From NCBI GenBank assembly GCA_964453435.1, contig CAYVQZ010000018.1:1-64000 (forward strand): a stretch of 64,000 nucleotides of DNA. The letters run 5' to 3'. The notes below the pieces were generated by a model, which saw only the letters and a program-made list of their open reading frames with translations, did no database searches and was not told the DNA's origin. This document shows, one piece after another, positions 9,931 to 17,702 of the stretch (the stretch's first letter is position 1; every line of letters begins with the position of its first letter). The stretch comes from CAYVQZ01 sp964453435 (GTDB lineage Bacteria; Abyssobacteria; SURF-5). The translations under genes and the position numbers were made by a program.

Positions 9931-10408
9931 AAAAGGGTGTTCAATCCGAGGAATGTCGGCGTGCGACAGCGGCGCCGCGATTGATGGACATCGTTAAACG
10001 CGCAGGCAGTCATAAAATATACACCCTGCGACTCCCTGAAAGAAAAATGTTCGAACAAGGCCATTTTTCCGATATTTATTATAAAGCATATCGCATTTCC
10101 TCTGCAATGCCTTCGAACAACCATTTCAAGCCGAGGCCGCCTCTGTCGCCCCGGCCTCGGCACTGGCTCCGAGACGACCTTGATTTCTCCTCTCACCCTG
10201 TGTTAATTTTGAACGGTTGCCCGTATACAGCGGGGCGGGTCTGAGGCGATCCGGACAATCATTGTTTTGCCGTATTTATGAACGATATTCGTCGATGTGC
10301 GAGTCCCCGGCCAACCGGTCAGAAGATGCAGATGGTGTCATCCCGCCAGCCCAATATTGATATCAGCTACATCAACCACCTTTCGCAGCGTTGCTTTAGA
10401 AAATATCA
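9931..10408. other. Divergent intergenic region with a 10-bp GC hairpin
   Basis: 478 bp between divergently transcribed genes. The only clear structure is a perfect inverted repeat, GCCGAGGCCG at 10130-10139 and its complement at 10152-10161, with a 12-nt loop and no U-tract. Promoters for both flanking genes must lie here but no convincing -35/-10 pair stands out. No ORF in it looks coding. Confidence 0.5.
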
Positions 10409-11578
10409 ATGACAACAACAACGGCAAAAGAGAGAAAAGAAATGCGCTCGCCGCCATGGATTGCGATCTATTACCTCTGCGGCCTGTTTTTTTTTACCAT
10501 CATCCTTGTGGCGATTGTGGGACAATCCCGCGTTTTGAACTATGCCGCCACTACCAAACCATATGCCGGTTTCCTGAGCCAGTTAATAGAGAAAGACTCG
10601 CCAAACTCTGAGACCGGCCAAAAAATTATCTGTCTCGGAGACTCGAACAACCACTTTCCCCCCTCACTCAAATACGACCGAAGCTCCGAACACGTCAACA
10701 TTTATCTGGGCGGCCTCATTCAGGAAACAGTAAGAGCCTCGGCGCCGAATTCGAGAGTGATCGAGTGGGCGTTCCCCGCAGCGGATATGTTTAGTTATTA
10801 CTGTATCTATTTCGAGGCGGAGAAATCCAACCCCGACCTGATCATCATTCCCATCAATTGGAGACTCTTCGGGGCCGAGGGGGTAGAAAACCAGCATGTG
10901 CGTGTTACCTACCCGTGGATTTCAGCCCTCGTGCCTTTCCGGGCTACCGTTCCGCAGGGACACACCGACCCACTCCGCTACTCCGGTATCACTTTGTTGA
11001 AGCGGATTGGATACAGATTCCTCCTCTACTCGCTGTATCCGATCGGAATAAAGTGGTGGGCGCAGGAAGCCATGGAACTTCAGCGCGATCCCACACAGCC
11101 GGACCGAAATAATCTGCCTGCTGAAGGCATCGGGCCGTTAATTGACGAGGAAGCTCAAATGCGAAGGGGATTCGAGACAAATCTCGATGAGATGAAGCAG
11201 TGCTTTACCATGACGGTCAGCGAAGAAAGTCCTCCGTTCGTCAGCTTCGCCGCCCTCGCCGCTGTTGCATCGGCCCGCGAAACCCCTGTTCTTTTCTTCA
11301 TCTGGCCCCTTGACAGAGAGTTGCTCGAAAAATTTGGCATTTACGATGAAGATGAGTTCGAGCGCTCCAGGCAGCTTATCGTCAAAACCACTGACAAAGA
11401 GAATATATATCTCGCGGACCTCTCCGGCCTGCTCGAACACAAGTTCTTCTTTGACCATGCCGGACACTGCACAATCGAGGGTCGCCGAAAGATTGCGCAT
11501 GCGCTCGCGCCCACGATTCTCGATATATTACAGCGAGACCGTTCGGAATTGGAACGCGACCACGGATTGCAGGATTGA
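10409..11578 (+). CDS. SGNH-hydrolase-like membrane-anchored protein
   Basis: 389 residues from ATG. A single N-terminal helix (about residues 15-40) anchors a periplasmic domain. The block ICLGDSNNH matches block I of SGNH/GDSL esterases with Ser as the candidate nucleophile. Near the end, FFDHAGHCTIEGRRKIA resembles block V with the Asp/His pair. The overall plan is like DltD/AlgX/AlgJ-type envelope acetyltransferases or esterases that act on exported polymers. It lies just upstream of the first YfhO gene on the same strand. I infer esterase or acyl-transfer activity on the glycan made by this island; the substrate is unknown. Confidence 0.6.
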   Translation: MTTTTAKERKEMRSPPWIAIYYLCGLFFFTIILVAIVGQSRVLNYAATTKPYAGFLSQLIEKDSPNSETGQKIICLGDSNNHFPPSLKYDRSSEHVNIYLGGLIQETVRASAPNSRVIEWAFPAADMFSYYCIYFEAEKSNPDLIIIPINWRLFGAEGVENQHVRVTYPWISALVPFRATVPQGHTDPLRYSGITLLKRIGYRFLLYSLYPIGIKWWAQEAMELQRDPTQPDRNNLPAEGIGPLIDEEAQMRRGFETNLDEMKQCFTMTVSEESPPFVSFAALAAVASARETPVLFFIWPLDRELLEKFGIYDEDEFERSRQLIVKTTDKENIYLADLSGLLEHKFFFDHAGHCTIEGRRKIAHALAPTILDILQRDRSELERDHGLQD

Positions 11579-11595
11579 AAAGAATGAAGCATGGG

Positions 11596-11746
11596 AACAC
11601 GAATTACGAATTATTTCTCATGGAAGCTTCTTCATGCCTCGATGTAGAAGATATGTTCTTTGCGGCCATTCCGCGCCGCGTGCTCCGCGCTCCGGGATTT
11701 AGACGTCTTTTCAAAAAAATTCGCTTAATTCGTGTAATTCGTGGTT
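11596..11746. repeat. Palindromic intergenic repeat (arms CACGAATTACGAATT / AATTCGTGTAATTCGTGG)
   Basis: The left arm at 11596-11613 and the right arm at 11726-11746 are near-complementary, differing by a 2-base and a 1-base indel. They enclose about 110 bp with no coding character. A related partial sequence, GATTCGCTTATTCGTGGTTC, lies at 34961-34980 in another intergenic region and matches the right arm with a 9-10 bp internal deletion. Two related copies in two intergenic spaces suggest a dispersed repeat family (REP/MITE-like) without its own transposase. Confidence 0.5.
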
Positions 11747-11809
11747 CAAAGATTCAAATTGCTTTCTTTCCGTTCTTTGCGGCTTTGCGCGAAATAGAGG
11801 GTAAAGCGT

Positions 11810-14410
11810 ATGTTGCCGATGCTGCGAAATGATATGAAGCGCGCCATGAACATTTCCGTCATCACGGCGGCAGTCGCATGCTTTATCGCGAACGCATTCT
11901 TGCACATTAGCAAAGCAGGAGAGTCCCCCACTTTCAGCCACCTGAATGCCGACCTTTATTGGGTATTCTATCCGAACATGGTCTTCACCAAAAGGGCAAT
12001 GCTCTCCGGATTGCTTCCCCTCTGGAACCCGTATCAGTCGACGGGCGAGCCCTCGCTCGCGGGACTGCAATGCGTGCTTTTCTACCCGTTCAATTGGACC
12101 ATATTCTTTCTGGATGTGCCGTATGCGATGCTGGTGGTTCAGGCGTCGGCAGTGTTAGTGGGGATGTTCGGCACAGTGGTGTATCTCAGGTACTTGAAGA
12201 TACATGCCGCCGGCATTTTACTCGCCGTCATTATGTTCGGCTACTCGACGCTTTACCAGAGCTTCAATTGCGCGCTCGGTTCGACGTACGCGTGGCTCCC
12301 GCTGACTCTGTGGGCAACCCACAGGCTTTTCGAAAGACCGAGTTTCCCACGCTCGGTCACGCTCGCCCTTATTCTCAGTCTCTGTTTCCTCGGAGGAATG
12401 CCGCAGTATTTCTTCTATACCTGTGTTGTCCTGTTCGTTTACGTCGTAGTTCTTGCGATCTCGTCGGGCATCATCCTTCGCCTCAAGCCTCTTCTCGCCC
12501 GTGCCGGACTGGCTGCCGCCGCGTTTGTGCTGATGGGCGGCCTGGTCGCCGTACAGCTTCTTCCGACCGCAGAACTTTCCCTCCGCTCGGAACGCAATAT
12601 CGCCGGCGAACTGGACTCGCGCCTGGCGGGACCGACCCACGGCAACCGTTTCTCGCTTGAAGATATGGCCCGCGATTATCTTGAAAGGAAACAGTGGCCG
12701 GCCACCTGGGGGCAACTGCTGGTGATGCCATATTTCGGCAGCCTCCTGCTTTTGTTTCCGTTCGCGTTTTCATCCGGACGGCACAGGAAAACGTCGCTCG
12801 CCCTCACCGCGTCGCTTGCGTACACCGTTCTTTTCGTGCTTGCAAAAGAAGAGCCGATGCTGGCGCTGTTCGGGGAGATACCATTTTCCGACACATTCCG
12901 GAACCACACCAAGATGATCGCGTTCGGTCATTTCATGCTCGCCGCACTGGCAGGCATTGCCCTCTCGTCCGTGTTCGAGCGAACGGACAACCCCTCCCCA
13001 CGCTCGGACAAACGGGATGCCTGCGCGTTGTTTTTAAAAATCGCGTGCGTTTCGGCGGCCTGGTTTGGAATGCTTTACTTCAACAGCGCCTCGAGCTCAA
13101 ATGCGCCCCGCTATCTCCTCGTTTTTGCCCCAGTGGCTCTTGCGGCCGTCACCTTGCTGCTATCGTCGCGCCGACTCGCTTCCCCTATCAAATACACGGC
13201 CGCGCTCGCGACGGCATTCTGCGGCGCGATAGCCGTCATCATATCCGTCGGCATGCTCGACTCGTTCTCATACGTCGTCTTCTTCCTTCCATTGGCGGTC
13301 GTTTTACCTTTGCTGATGTCTCGCTCGATTCGACTTTTTCCCCGGGCGATGAGCATTGCTCCGTGGACCGTCACCCTCCTCGTGCTCGCCGACATCGTTC
13401 CCTGCAGAAACGTGACTGAAACGGTTCCGGCCACTACCGTGGAAAGCGCACACAGCGCCATAATGGAAAAACACATCCAATGGCTCCGCGAGACGGCAGG
13501 ATATTATCGGGTTCTTTTTGTCCCCAAATTCCATTTTTCCCCATTTAACGTGGGAACCCTTTACGAACTCTACAATGTCAATAGTTATCAGCCGCTGACC
13601 CTGGAGAGATGGACGAACTTTTTCTTCGAGATGGTCGAACACCCCTCGTTCGATTCGCCTGTCCGGTCCGGAGTCATCCACGATACGAAGGAATTTCTCC
13701 AGAAACCTCGGTATGCGGGGCTGGCGTCGCTGAAATACGTATCGGCGGGAGATAAGTTTTTTGACGAACACGACAACGATTGGCGGCTTCTCCAAGAAAA
13801 CACTCCCCTGGCCTTCCAATATGTCTACGAAAACGTCCACGCCCTGCCGAGAGCCTATCTGGTCACCGATTATCTGGTCGCCCACACCGAGCGAGAAAGC
13901 CTTCAGTCGATCGAGGACAATATCTCACGGCTTGCGGATATGGTGATCCTGGAAAACGCAGCGCCGTCGTTTGAACCCGGCGGAGGCGCCGCCGACCCGG
14001 GGATTGCGCGAATTACGGAATACGAAATTAACAAGGTCGAGCTTCACGTCGAGACGGCCGAGCGCTGTCTCCTTGTCTTGACCGATTCGTATTATCCCGG
14101 CTGGAACGCATACATCGAGGGAAACGAAACACCCGCCAGGCGGGCCACCGTGTGGCGGGCCACCGTGTGGCGGGCCACCGTGTGGCGAGCCACCGTGTGG
14201 CGGGCCAACTCGTTGTTCAGGGCGGTGGAAATACCGCCCGGCATTCACAAGGTCACATTCAAATATCAGCCTGCAAGTTTCCGATGGGGAGCTATCGTCT
14301 CGTTCAGCACGCTTGTTCTGATGACGGCGGCCTTGGCCGTCGGAAGGTTCCGCTCTGCATGTCGCAAACCCCACGCTCCCCAAAATATTGCAACTTCGGC
14401 GGAAATATGA
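11810..14410 (+). CDS. YfhO-family membrane protein (copy 1), with internal tandem repeat
   Basis: 866 residues from ATG. It has the YfhO features: an early loop with ADLYWVFYPN and LPLWNPYQSTGEP, about twelve helices, and a C-terminal extracytoplasmic part ending with LTDSYYPGW, then RANSLFRAVEIPPG and a final helix. YfhO proteins are GT-C-type membrane proteins; B. subtilis YfhO has been linked to glycosylation of lipoteichoic acid. It is paralogous to the 837-residue protein on the other strand at 19830-22343, with the same motifs in the same order. Unlike its paralogue, it carries four in-frame copies of a 5-residue unit just before RANSLFRA. The next gene, a sulfatase-fold protein, begins 37 bp later. 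Probable role: sugar transfer to an envelope polymer; the substrate is inferred only. Confidence 0.8.
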   Translation: MLPMLRNDMKRAMNISVITAAVACFIANAFLHISKAGESPTFSHLNADLYWVFYPNMVFTKRAMLSGLLPLWNPYQSTGEPSLAGLQCVLFYPFNWTIFFLDVPYAMLVVQASAVLVGMFGTVVYLRYLKIHAAGILLAVIMFGYSTLYQSFNCALGSTYAWLPLTLWATHRLFERPSFPRSVTLALILSLCFLGGMPQYFFYTCVVLFVYVVVLAISSGIILRLKPLLARAGLAAAAFVLMGGLVAVQLLPTAELSLRSERNIAGELDSRLAGPTHGNRFSLEDMARDYLERKQWPATWGQLLVMPYFGSLLLLFPFAFSSGRHRKTSLALTASLAYTVLFVLAKEEPMLALFGEIPFSDTFRNHTKMIAFGHFMLAALAGIALSSVFERTDNPSPRSDKRDACALFLKIACVSAAWFGMLYFNSASSSNAPRYLLVFAPVALAAVTLLLSSRRLASPIKYTAALATAFCGAIAVIISVGMLDSFSYVVFFLPLAVVLPLLMSRSIRLFPRAMSIAPWTVTLLVLADIVPCRNVTETVPATTVESAHSAIMEKHIQWLRETAGYYRVLFVPKFHFSPFNVGTLYELYNVNSYQPLTLERWTNFFFEMVEHPSFDSPVRSGVIHDTKEFLQKPRYAGLASLKYVSAGDKFFDEHDNDWRLLQENTPLAFQYVYENVHALPRAYLVTDYLVAHTERESLQSIEDNISRLADMVILENAAPSFEPGGGAADPGIARITEYEINKVELHVETAERCLLVLTDSYYPGWNAYIEGNETPARRATVWRATVWRATVWRATVWRANSLFRAVEIPPGIHKVTFKYQPASFRWGAIVSFSTLVLMTAALAVGRFRSACRKPHAPQNIATSAEI
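14141..14207 (+). repeat. 15-bp in-frame tandem repeat within the YfhO gene
   Basis: The unit CGGGCCACCGTGTGG occurs at 14141, 14156, 14171 and, with one G to A change, at 14186, followed by a partial unit to 14207. It encodes RATVW four times. The paralogue has a single IWRANS at this place, so the array is an expansion specific to this copy. The 15-bp period keeps the frame whatever the copy number. Confidence 0.93.
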
Positions 14411-14447
14411 TAAAAAGGCCTTCGCGCTCGAAGAGAAAACGCATATT

Positions 14448-15614
14448 ATGAAAAGATGGTTTCTCGTACTGCTGATTTTTTCGCTGCCCTTGCTCCTTCT
14501 ACTTGTGCGAAATGAGCCCAAAAGGCCGAATATTGTCCTGATCATTATCGACTGCTGGCGCTACGACCACTTTTCTCCGGAATTCACGCCCCACATTTGG
14601 GACCTCGCACAGCAAGGAACAACCTTCTCTCGCTATTATGTAAACGCCGGCATGACTCATCCTTCCATGGCCTCCATTTTCTCATCCCAACACCCCGAAT
14701 TTTCGGTCAAAACATATGGCTCGCACGGGTTAACTCGGTTCGGGACTATATTTAATGAATTGGGGCATGAATTATTTCCTGATTCCGTGATAACATTTCC
14801 CCAGCTTTTGAAGAACAATGGGTACCGGACTATTTGTATGACTCACAACCCGCATACCAAAGACTCCGCCGGATACTCGGACAAACACTGGGTGACCGCG
14901 CGCTACACACCGAAGGAATCGACGGCTTTTACAACAGAAGCGATCAGAGAATTTCAGAGCGCCCGCAAACCGGCCTTTCTTTATCTGCATTACATTGATG
15001 CGCATTCGCCGTATAATCCACGTCATTGTGGGCCAAAAAGAAAAAAGCTTTTCAATGACTATGTGATGAGCAAGGACGACGCTTTCAAGCAATCGGTATC
15101 CAAAATCGCTCTCGAAGAATACCAAAATGCTCTCCTGTATTTGGATTCGGAGATCAAACGACTTGTTGAATCTGTCGGGCTCGAGGATTCCATATGGATT
15201 ATTACGGCAGACCATGGCGAACTCTTCTTTTCGGAAATCGGAGAAATATGTCATTTCGGACATCTACCTGAAGAAATCGTTCATGTCCCCTTGATCATCA
15301 TCGGCCCTGACATTCCACAAAAAAAGAATGGCGCTTTACGACAGGCCGTGGATTTATTCCCCACCATTCTTTCATTCGCCCGGGTCCAACCGCCGGAGGA
15401 TATTATGGGCCACAACCTTTTTTCTGCGCCCCTCAGGCCGAAGGTTCTTGCTGCATCGCACATCGAAACGTGCATTATTACGGAAAACGATATCAACCGG
15501 ATTTCTGATGAAAGCGAATCGTTTTCGGCCGAAGCAGGCGTAACTCATGAACCCCTTGACCCCAAATTACGTGAAATGAAAGCGGAACTGGAAGCGCTAG
15601 GCTATCTTCAGTGA
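14448..15614 (+). CDS. Sulfatase-fold protein with signal anchor and Thr nucleophile
   Basis: 388 residues from the ATG at 14448, chosen over an upstream in-frame start at 14388 because it gives a clean signal anchor (MKRWFLVLLIF) and does not overlap the YfhO gene. The core begins NIVLIIIDCWRYDHF (metal-ligand Asp). The nucleophile motif is MTHPSM with Thr70 in the Cys/Ser position; ITADHGELFFSE gives the later ligands. The C-terminus is LEALGYLQ. It is shorter than classical sulfatases and lacks the formylglycine residue, so phosphoester hydrolysis or transfer is more likely than desulfation. Probably cotranscribed with YfhO copy 1. Confidence 0.78.
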   Translation: MKRWFLVLLIFSLPLLLLLVRNEPKRPNIVLIIIDCWRYDHFSPEFTPHIWDLAQQGTTFSRYYVNAGMTHPSMASIFSSQHPEFSVKTYGSHGLTRFGTIFNELGHELFPDSVITFPQLLKNNGYRTICMTHNPHTKDSAGYSDKHWVTARYTPKESTAFTTEAIREFQSARKPAFLYLHYIDAHSPYNPRHCGPKRKKLFNDYVMSKDDAFKQSVSKIALEEYQNALLYLDSEIKRLVESVGLEDSIWIITADHGELFFSEIGEICHFGHLPEEIVHVPLIIIGPDIPQKKNGALRQAVDLFPTILSFARVQPPEDIMGHNLFSAPLRPKVLAASHIETCIITENDINRISDESESFSAEAGVTHEPLDPKLREMKAELEALGYLQ

Positions 15615-15688
15615 TTCTGTCCTTTCATTCAAAGCGACTTTCCAGCACTGCAACTTCTTTGGCTTCGCTCTATATGGTGTGAACGACC

Positions 15689-17197
15689 GTGGACCTTCAT
15701 GGCGAACGAGCGCTGAGGGATTTTCTCGCCTCGCCGCGGCTGCTCAGGTGGCTGACGCTGGCCCTTTGCCTCATCCTGGGGCTCAAAGCAATCATTTTCT
15801 TTTCTCGATTCTTGCTCGTAGCGGCCTACCCCTACGAATGGTCGGCAATGGATGGATATTTCATATACCATGGCCTCCGGCTGATTTCCGGCGAACCGTT
15901 GTATCATGCATACGATTCCGTCCGGATGCCCTTTAATTATGTCCCGCTCTATGCGGTGGTCGCCGGCATCATGGCAAAAGCTTTTGGCCCCGGTGCCTGG
16001 TACGAACGAGCCTTCAGCATGACCTGCGCGGTCTTCATTGCGATTCTCATCTACCGGGCGGTGATTGAAGCCAATGGAAACCGGATGGCCGGACTGTTCG
16101 CTTCACTGCTGCTTTTTGCCCCTGCCGCGCTCTCTGTATGGTTCATCGTCAGGGGAATCGATGTGCTCGCTACTCTCTTAATGCTTGCCGCGGCGCTTGC
16201 AGTATCCTCCGGGGAGAGACCTTCAAGAGGCAATGTTATTGTATCCATACTGTTGCTGGCAGCAGCGTTCTACACCAAAGAGCCGACCATATTTGTGACG
16301 GCCGGTGTTATTACGTATCTGTCAACAAGAGATTTCAAACTGGGGGTAGCTGCCGGAATCGCATACTGCTTGATTGTTCTTGCGCTCTTGGGGATTATTC
16401 AACTTCTCAGCGACGGATGGTTTCTGGAAAACACCGTTATCATGCATTCAACCCATCCCCGGCATCTCAAATTTTTCGTTGACCCTCTCCGCACTTTCTT
16501 GGTCAGCCTGTTCGTGGTGTTTCCCCTCGCTTTTGTATGGGCCTGCCGAGGAATCGGGCGCAAACCCGACATATGGGCCATATACTTTTTTTCTACACTT
16601 TTTTCTACGTTTCTTGCGGCCAAGGTGGGGTCCGCCCTGAACTATTTTATTCCGTTGTTTACGGCGACGTGCATAAACGTGGGGCTGTGGCTGGGAGACA
16701 AACACTTCTTCGCGAAGCGCCCCCTTCGGTATGGCGGCGTTCTGGCCCTGCTTCTCATTCAAGTGCTCTACTTCTTTACCGATCAGATTCGTATTCCCTC
16801 GGAGGAAGACTATGACCAGGCAGCCCGGTTGAATACCTATATTAGGATGAATCCGGGCCCGCTTTTCATCGAACGAATCGACAGCTTTGCCGTGCTGAAC
16901 GGACGCGATGTGCTCATAGAAGATGTTGCGCTGCCGTATATCATCGAGTCCGGAAAGCTCGACCGAAAACTTTTTGAGGACGCCTTCCGGGAAAGGCGGT
17001 TCTCCCTGGTTGTTCTCAATGAGAAATGGCCGATTGTGGAAATCCTATTCTGGAAAACGCTTCAGGAAAATTATGTTGTTGTGGACAAAGTGGATATAGG
17101 CTTGTTCTTCGATGTTCACCCGTATGCGGTGCTCGAACCCAGGAAGAACGTGCAGCATCGTGCCCAAACATACCTTGAAAAAAGTTTTCCCTTGTAA
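15689..17197 (+). CDS. GT-C/PMT-like polytopic membrane protein
   Basis: 502 residues from GTG. After the first helix, an extracytoplasmic loop reads YEWSAMDGYF and then PFNYVPLY, in the position of the acidic catalytic loop of PMT-2/RgtA-like GT-C glycosyltransferases. About ten helices run to residue 370, and a short soluble domain of about 120 residues closes the protein. It lies 74 bp after the sulfatase-fold gene on the same strand. I infer transfer of a sugar from a polyprenyl phosphate donor to an envelope acceptor. Acceptor and donor are not identifiable from sequence. Confidence 0.65.
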   Translation: MDLHGERALRDFLASPRLLRWLTLALCLILGLKAIIFFSRFLLVAAYPYEWSAMDGYFIYHGLRLISGEPLYHAYDSVRMPFNYVPLYAVVAGIMAKAFGPGAWYERAFSMTCAVFIAILIYRAVIEANGNRMAGLFASLLLFAPAALSVWFIVRGIDVLATLLMLAAALAVSSGERPSRGNVIVSILLLAAAFYTKEPTIFVTAGVITYLSTRDFKLGVAAGIAYCLIVLALLGIIQLLSDGWFLENTVIMHSTHPRHLKFFVDPLRTFLVSLFVVFPLAFVWACRGIGRKPDIWAIYFFSTLFSTFLAAKVGSALNYFIPLFTATCINVGLWLGDKHFFAKRPLRYGGVLALLLIQVLYFFTDQIRIPSEEDYDQAARLNTYIRMNPGPLFIERIDSFAVLNGRDVLIEDVALPYIIESGKLDRKLFEDAFRERRFSLVVLNEKWPIVEILFWKTLQENYVVVDKVDIGLFFDVHPYAVLEPRKNVQHRAQTYLEKSFPL

Positions 17198-17368
17198 CGT
17201 CGTTTCCCGATTCGAGACTCCGATTCTACCGCTCAGACTGCAAGCCTTCACCGCAATACCCGCCCTCGAGCGTTTCCAAAACTATTCAGATTCTTCATCA
17301 CCGGAATGTCTCAAATGTAATTGGGCGTGTTGCCGAAAAGGCGATTTCTTCCAGAAGGCTCCCATACG

Positions 17369-17474
17369 GTCATTCTGAGGAGCAAAGCGACGAAGAATCT
17401 CTCTTTTTTGGCGCAATCAATCGCGAGATTCTTCGCGGGAGTTATCCTGAGGAACTCGAAGGGATCAGAACGAC
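17369..17474. repeat. 106-bp MITE-like palindromic repeat
   Basis: Starts GTCATTCTGA and ends TCAGAACGAC, which are inverted terminal repeats with one mismatch. Internally, AAGAATCTC near 17393 pairs with GAGATTCTT at 17425-17433. Sequences starting GTCATTCTGAGGAGC and containing GAAGAATCTC are a recurrent intergenic repeat type in many uncultured-bacterial genomes (general knowledge, not searched). No transposase is encoded. It lies between the GT-C gene and the promoter of the Tat sulfatase gene. Confidence 0.75.
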
Positions 17475-17516
17475 AACCAAAAGCGCCCGAAAAGTTATTC
17501 CGGCAACAGGCCCTAA

Positions 17517-17546
17517 TTGACTCGTTTTTTCCTGATTTGTTATAAT
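17517..17546 (+). promoter_or_regulatory. Sigma-70-type promoter for the Tat sulfatase-fold gene
   Basis: TTGACT at 17517-17522, an 18-bp spacer, then a perfect TATAAT at 17541-17546. Transcription would start near 17553, about 150 nt before the ATG at 17703, immediately downstream of the MITE-like repeat. The 17198-17702 gap holds nothing else I can support. Confidence 0.75.
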
Positions 17547-17702
17547 AAATTATAGAATGGTTAACAAATTTCGGATTCGAACAATGCCGGTTAAAGGGCT
17601 GCCCATTCCAATTCATTTGAATTAATTTTCCAGCCTTCTTCCATAGCCGCGAAAGGGCTTCCCGGAGTACAAAATGGCCGTCGATTAGGACGGAAATAAG
17701 GG

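Noticed and set aside
12218..12715. Minus-strand ORFs inside YfhO copy 1
   Set aside because: They lack ribosome sites and domains and lie opposite a gene with a conserved paralogue.
14388..14447. Extended N-terminus for the 14.4-kb sulfatase-fold gene
   Set aside because: It would overlap the YfhO stop and put hydrophilic residues ahead of the signal anchor; the ATG at 14448 is better.
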